Assembly: GCA_910584245.1 (NCBI GenBank)
Contig: CAJTZF010000003.1
Location: forward strand, 148,306 to 212,305
DNA: 64,000 bases
DNA from: an uncultured Eubacterium sp.
GTDB taxonomy: Bacteria > Bacillota > Clostridia > Lachnospirales > Lachnospiraceae
Direction: 5' to 3'
The position numbers and the translations under genes are program-made. Below, piece after piece: positions 62,518 to 64,000 of the stretch. Each line of letters begins with the position of its first letter. Position 1 is the first letter of the stretch. The notes under the pieces were generated by a model. The model searched no databases, had not been told where the DNA came from, and was given only the letters and a program-made list of their open reading frames with translations.

Positions 62518-63534
62518 TTATATATTTGGATGGAACGATGCCCTTATGGATTCTGTTATTTCTTCCGAAAGTCCGTCCATAATCTCATCCCGGAGCGCAT
62601 CAATGTCAATACCGTCCGAAATCTCATTCCGCAACTCCTCCGCCATCTCCTGCATACGCTTTTGCATTTCTCCAGCCGCAGAAGAAGGAATGCTGCTATT
62701 GTCTTTCGAAACCGCCAGACGCTCTGTAGAATACCACTGATCTGCCGGCCAGCCATCTTCAAAAATGATGTTGTGGCGCTGGGGTCTTCTCCCCTCGAAG
62801 GGATCCGGTACATCCGGCATAGCCTTGTAAGTATCCAGCCTCTCCGCCGACATCAACGCCATCGGCGCACGGTCCGCCACAAACTGGCACTGCGTATACC
62901 TGGCATCCGTCGTAGTAAATGGGATATCGTATAATTCCCATCCTTTATACTTCTTTAACGGCTTTATGTACCCACGGTTCAGCCGAAAACATAATCCATC
63001 CATAAACTCATCTGTGGATGCGGTTATATTGTTGTCGGAAAACAAAATCTGAAGCTGGCAGGTTTCATCGCTCCGGTCATTCTCTCCTCCGTTCAGCCAA
63101 AAAACCAAGTGATATTCTGTCCTCGGCTCTAATTCCTGAAACCCGTTAATAACATAACTGGCCCCACGCCATGCCCATTGCCCCACAGAAAGTACTTCCA
63201 CCATGCCAGGAGCAGATTCTACCTCCTGAAAAAGAGGATTGCTGATCATAAACCGGTCATAAACCGTCTGGCTTCCGGCGCATGGATTTTTGCACCACTC
63301 CCGCGGATTTACGGTAATAAAATTCGTTTTATTTTGTACAATATTTTCATTATCCATCTCATTGTCCTCCATATTTTCATATGTCGGGCACTGCTTGTTT
63401 AGACGGATTTCTTTGTCGGATACAAACTCTGCCCGACACTTCTTAACAAGTCCTTTTGCTCTTTTGGGATAAGTATAACCAATCACTGCGCCCTGTTCAT
63501 CCCACACGCGCACAGTCTGACTGTTTTTTTTCAT
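62518..63534 (-). CDS. Conserved clostridial protein of unknown function
   Basis: A 338-residue soluble protein, family not recognised. Residues 1-48 are a compact basic domain (TVRVWDEQGAVIGYTYPKRA, then GLVKKCRAEFVSDKEIRL) that I have seen at the N-terminus of other clostridial proteins. Residues about 75-250 look like a beta-sandwich of the carbohydrate-binding type (VGQWAWRGASYVINGFQEL). A helical tail with SDGIDIDALRDEIMDGLSEE ends it. GGGGAGGACACCC sets the ATG at 63534. It has its own promoter and terminator. Confidence 0.7.
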   Translation of the reverse strand: MKKNSQTVRVWDEQGAVIGYTYPKRAKGLVKKCRAEFVSDKEIRLNKQCPTYENMEDNEMDNENIVQNKTNFITVNPREWCKNPCAGSQTVYDRFMISNPLFQEVESAPGMVEVLSVGQWAWRGASYVINGFQELEPRTEYHLVFWLNGGENDRSDETCQLQILFSDNNITASTDEFMDGLCFRLNRGYIKPLKKYKGWELYDIPFTTTDARYTQCQFVADRAPMALMSAERLDTYKAMPDVPDPFEGRRPQRHNIIFEDGWPADQWYSTERLAVSKDNSSIPSSAAGEMQKRMQEMAEELRNEISDGIDIDALRDEIMDGLSEEITESIRASFHPNI

Positions 63535-63598
63535 GGGTGTCCTCCCCGGATTGATCTCTTTTTTATCTTCGTTTTTTATTATGGGTGTCTCCCCCGGA
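63532..63598 (-). repeat. Duplicated ribosome site and start region of the 62518 gene
   Basis: Two 19-nt copies (63532-63550 and 63580-63598) share 16 positions and contain TCCGGGG(G)AG. The downstream copy ends in the real ATG; the upstream copy has ATA. The copies start 48 nt apart, as before telA. Confidence 0.7.
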
Positions 63599-63607
63599 TA
63601 CAACTTT

Positions 63608-63636
63608 ATTGTAACGAATTGCCGGAAATAAGTCAA
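63608..63636 (-). promoter_or_regulatory. Promoter of the 62518 gene
   Basis: TTGACT, 17-nt spacer, TACAAT on the minus strand; start near 63601, leader of about 67 nt holding the duplicated site. Confidence 0.75.
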
Positions 63637-63663
63637 GGCTTGCCGGACAAAAAGTTGCGTCCC

Positions 63664-64000
63664 TTAATCCCACTGGCACGGAAATTTTTGCTTGGGAGGA
63701 GCCGAAAACTGTTTCGTAAATTGTTCGGTTTCCTTTTCAGATAAATCCCCGTAGACAGCGGGCACATGAAAGCTTCCTCCAAATTCTGAAAGTCCGCCCT
63801 CAACAAGTTCGATCCCTAAAAAGGAATCATAATTTTTCCCATCCCGGGTCGTGATTCCAAATTTATCACACGTCTGAAATCCATAACGCGGATAATAGTC
63901 CGGCTCCCCAAATATGACTACGCCTTCCCATCCGGCATCTGTTGAATAGTTGGAATAGGTGACTTAGAAAATATCCATTATTCAAGGGTTTCCAATGCCC
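63664..64000 (-). pseudogene. Broken GNAT acetyltransferase gene, cut by window edge
   Basis: The C-terminal 100 codons read as a GNAT of the YhbS-like group (GWEGVVIFGEPDYYPRYGFQ and a C-terminal cysteine). Upstream in the same frame TAA (63964-63966) and TGA (63982-63984) interrupt it, after a GIG remnant of the acetyl-CoA loop. No start codon lies after the TAA, so the visible part is probably not expressed. A sequencing error is possible. Confidence 0.65.

Overview
The window is a chromosomal segment of a low-to-mid GC Bacillota, most likely class Clostridia and probably Lachnospiraceae. The reasons are anaerobic 2-oxoacid:ferredoxin oxidoreductase (IorAB) chemistry, a C_GCAxxG_C_C family protein, a GH10 xylanase with a bacterial Ig-like domain, DUF3892 and DUF6270 proteins, strong AGGAGG-type ribosome binding sites, frequent TTG starts and near-consensus sigma-A promoters. 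Almost everything from 36 kb down to 12 kb, and from 58.6 kb down to 36 kb, reads on the minus strand. I saw no rRNA, tRNA, CRISPR array, transposase or prophage.

Layout. (1) 1-5.6 kb, minus: a housekeeping operon aroA-argS-DUF815 AAA ATPase-yqeG-like HAD phosphatase-Xaa-Pro peptidase (cut by the window edge). (2) 5.7-10.2 kb, plus: a small acyl-activating cluster of membrane-anchored alpha/beta hydrolase, stand-alone condensation-type acyltransferase, discrete acyl carrier protein and AMP-forming ligase. It is closed by a convergent TetR-type regulator and followed by a membrane GGDEF protein. (3) 12.0-25.8 kb, minus: an expanded tellurium/stress (Ter) locus. It has two TerD proteins, TelA, a 757-aa YceG protein, a rhomboid protease, a YceG-like/trypsin-like fusion, a StiP-type protein, a PRTase/TRSP protein and a HAD hydrolase, with a secreted GH10 xylanase and a PF09818-type ATPase joined to its upstream end. 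A promoter plus an immediate terminator at 18.74-18.83 kb splits it. (4) 25.9-35.2 kb, minus: a PAS-GGDEF protein, sodium:solute symporter, amidohydrolase, ACT-domain protein, and iorAB flanked by two phenylacetate-CoA-ligase paralogues. This is an aryl-2-oxoacid to arylacetyl-CoA module driven by a consensus promoter. (5) 36-58.6 kb, minus: a cell-surface polymer locus. It has TarI/TarJ for CDP-ribitol, two glycerol/ribitol-phosphate polymerase-type proteins, an orphan linker protein, the GDP-6-deoxyhexose route (manA, manC, gmd, rmd), a phosphohexomutase, a GT2/GtrA pair, three polytopic membrane proteins and a DUF6270 protein. (6) 58.8-64 kb: DUF3892 protein, intracellular subtilase, glycogen phosphorylase, an unknown protein, and a broken GNAT gene at the edge.

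Together the genes describe an anaerobe that ferments aromatic amino acids, stores glycogen, degrades xylan and decorates its surface with a phosphopolyol- and deoxyhexose-containing polymer. The least explained parts are the hydrolase-condensation-ACP-ligase cluster and the protease-enriched Ter locus. Several small DNA-level oddities are also reported: two initiation-site duplications with the same 48-nt spacing, a gtrA remnant, an orphan linker gene, and an attenuator-like leader.
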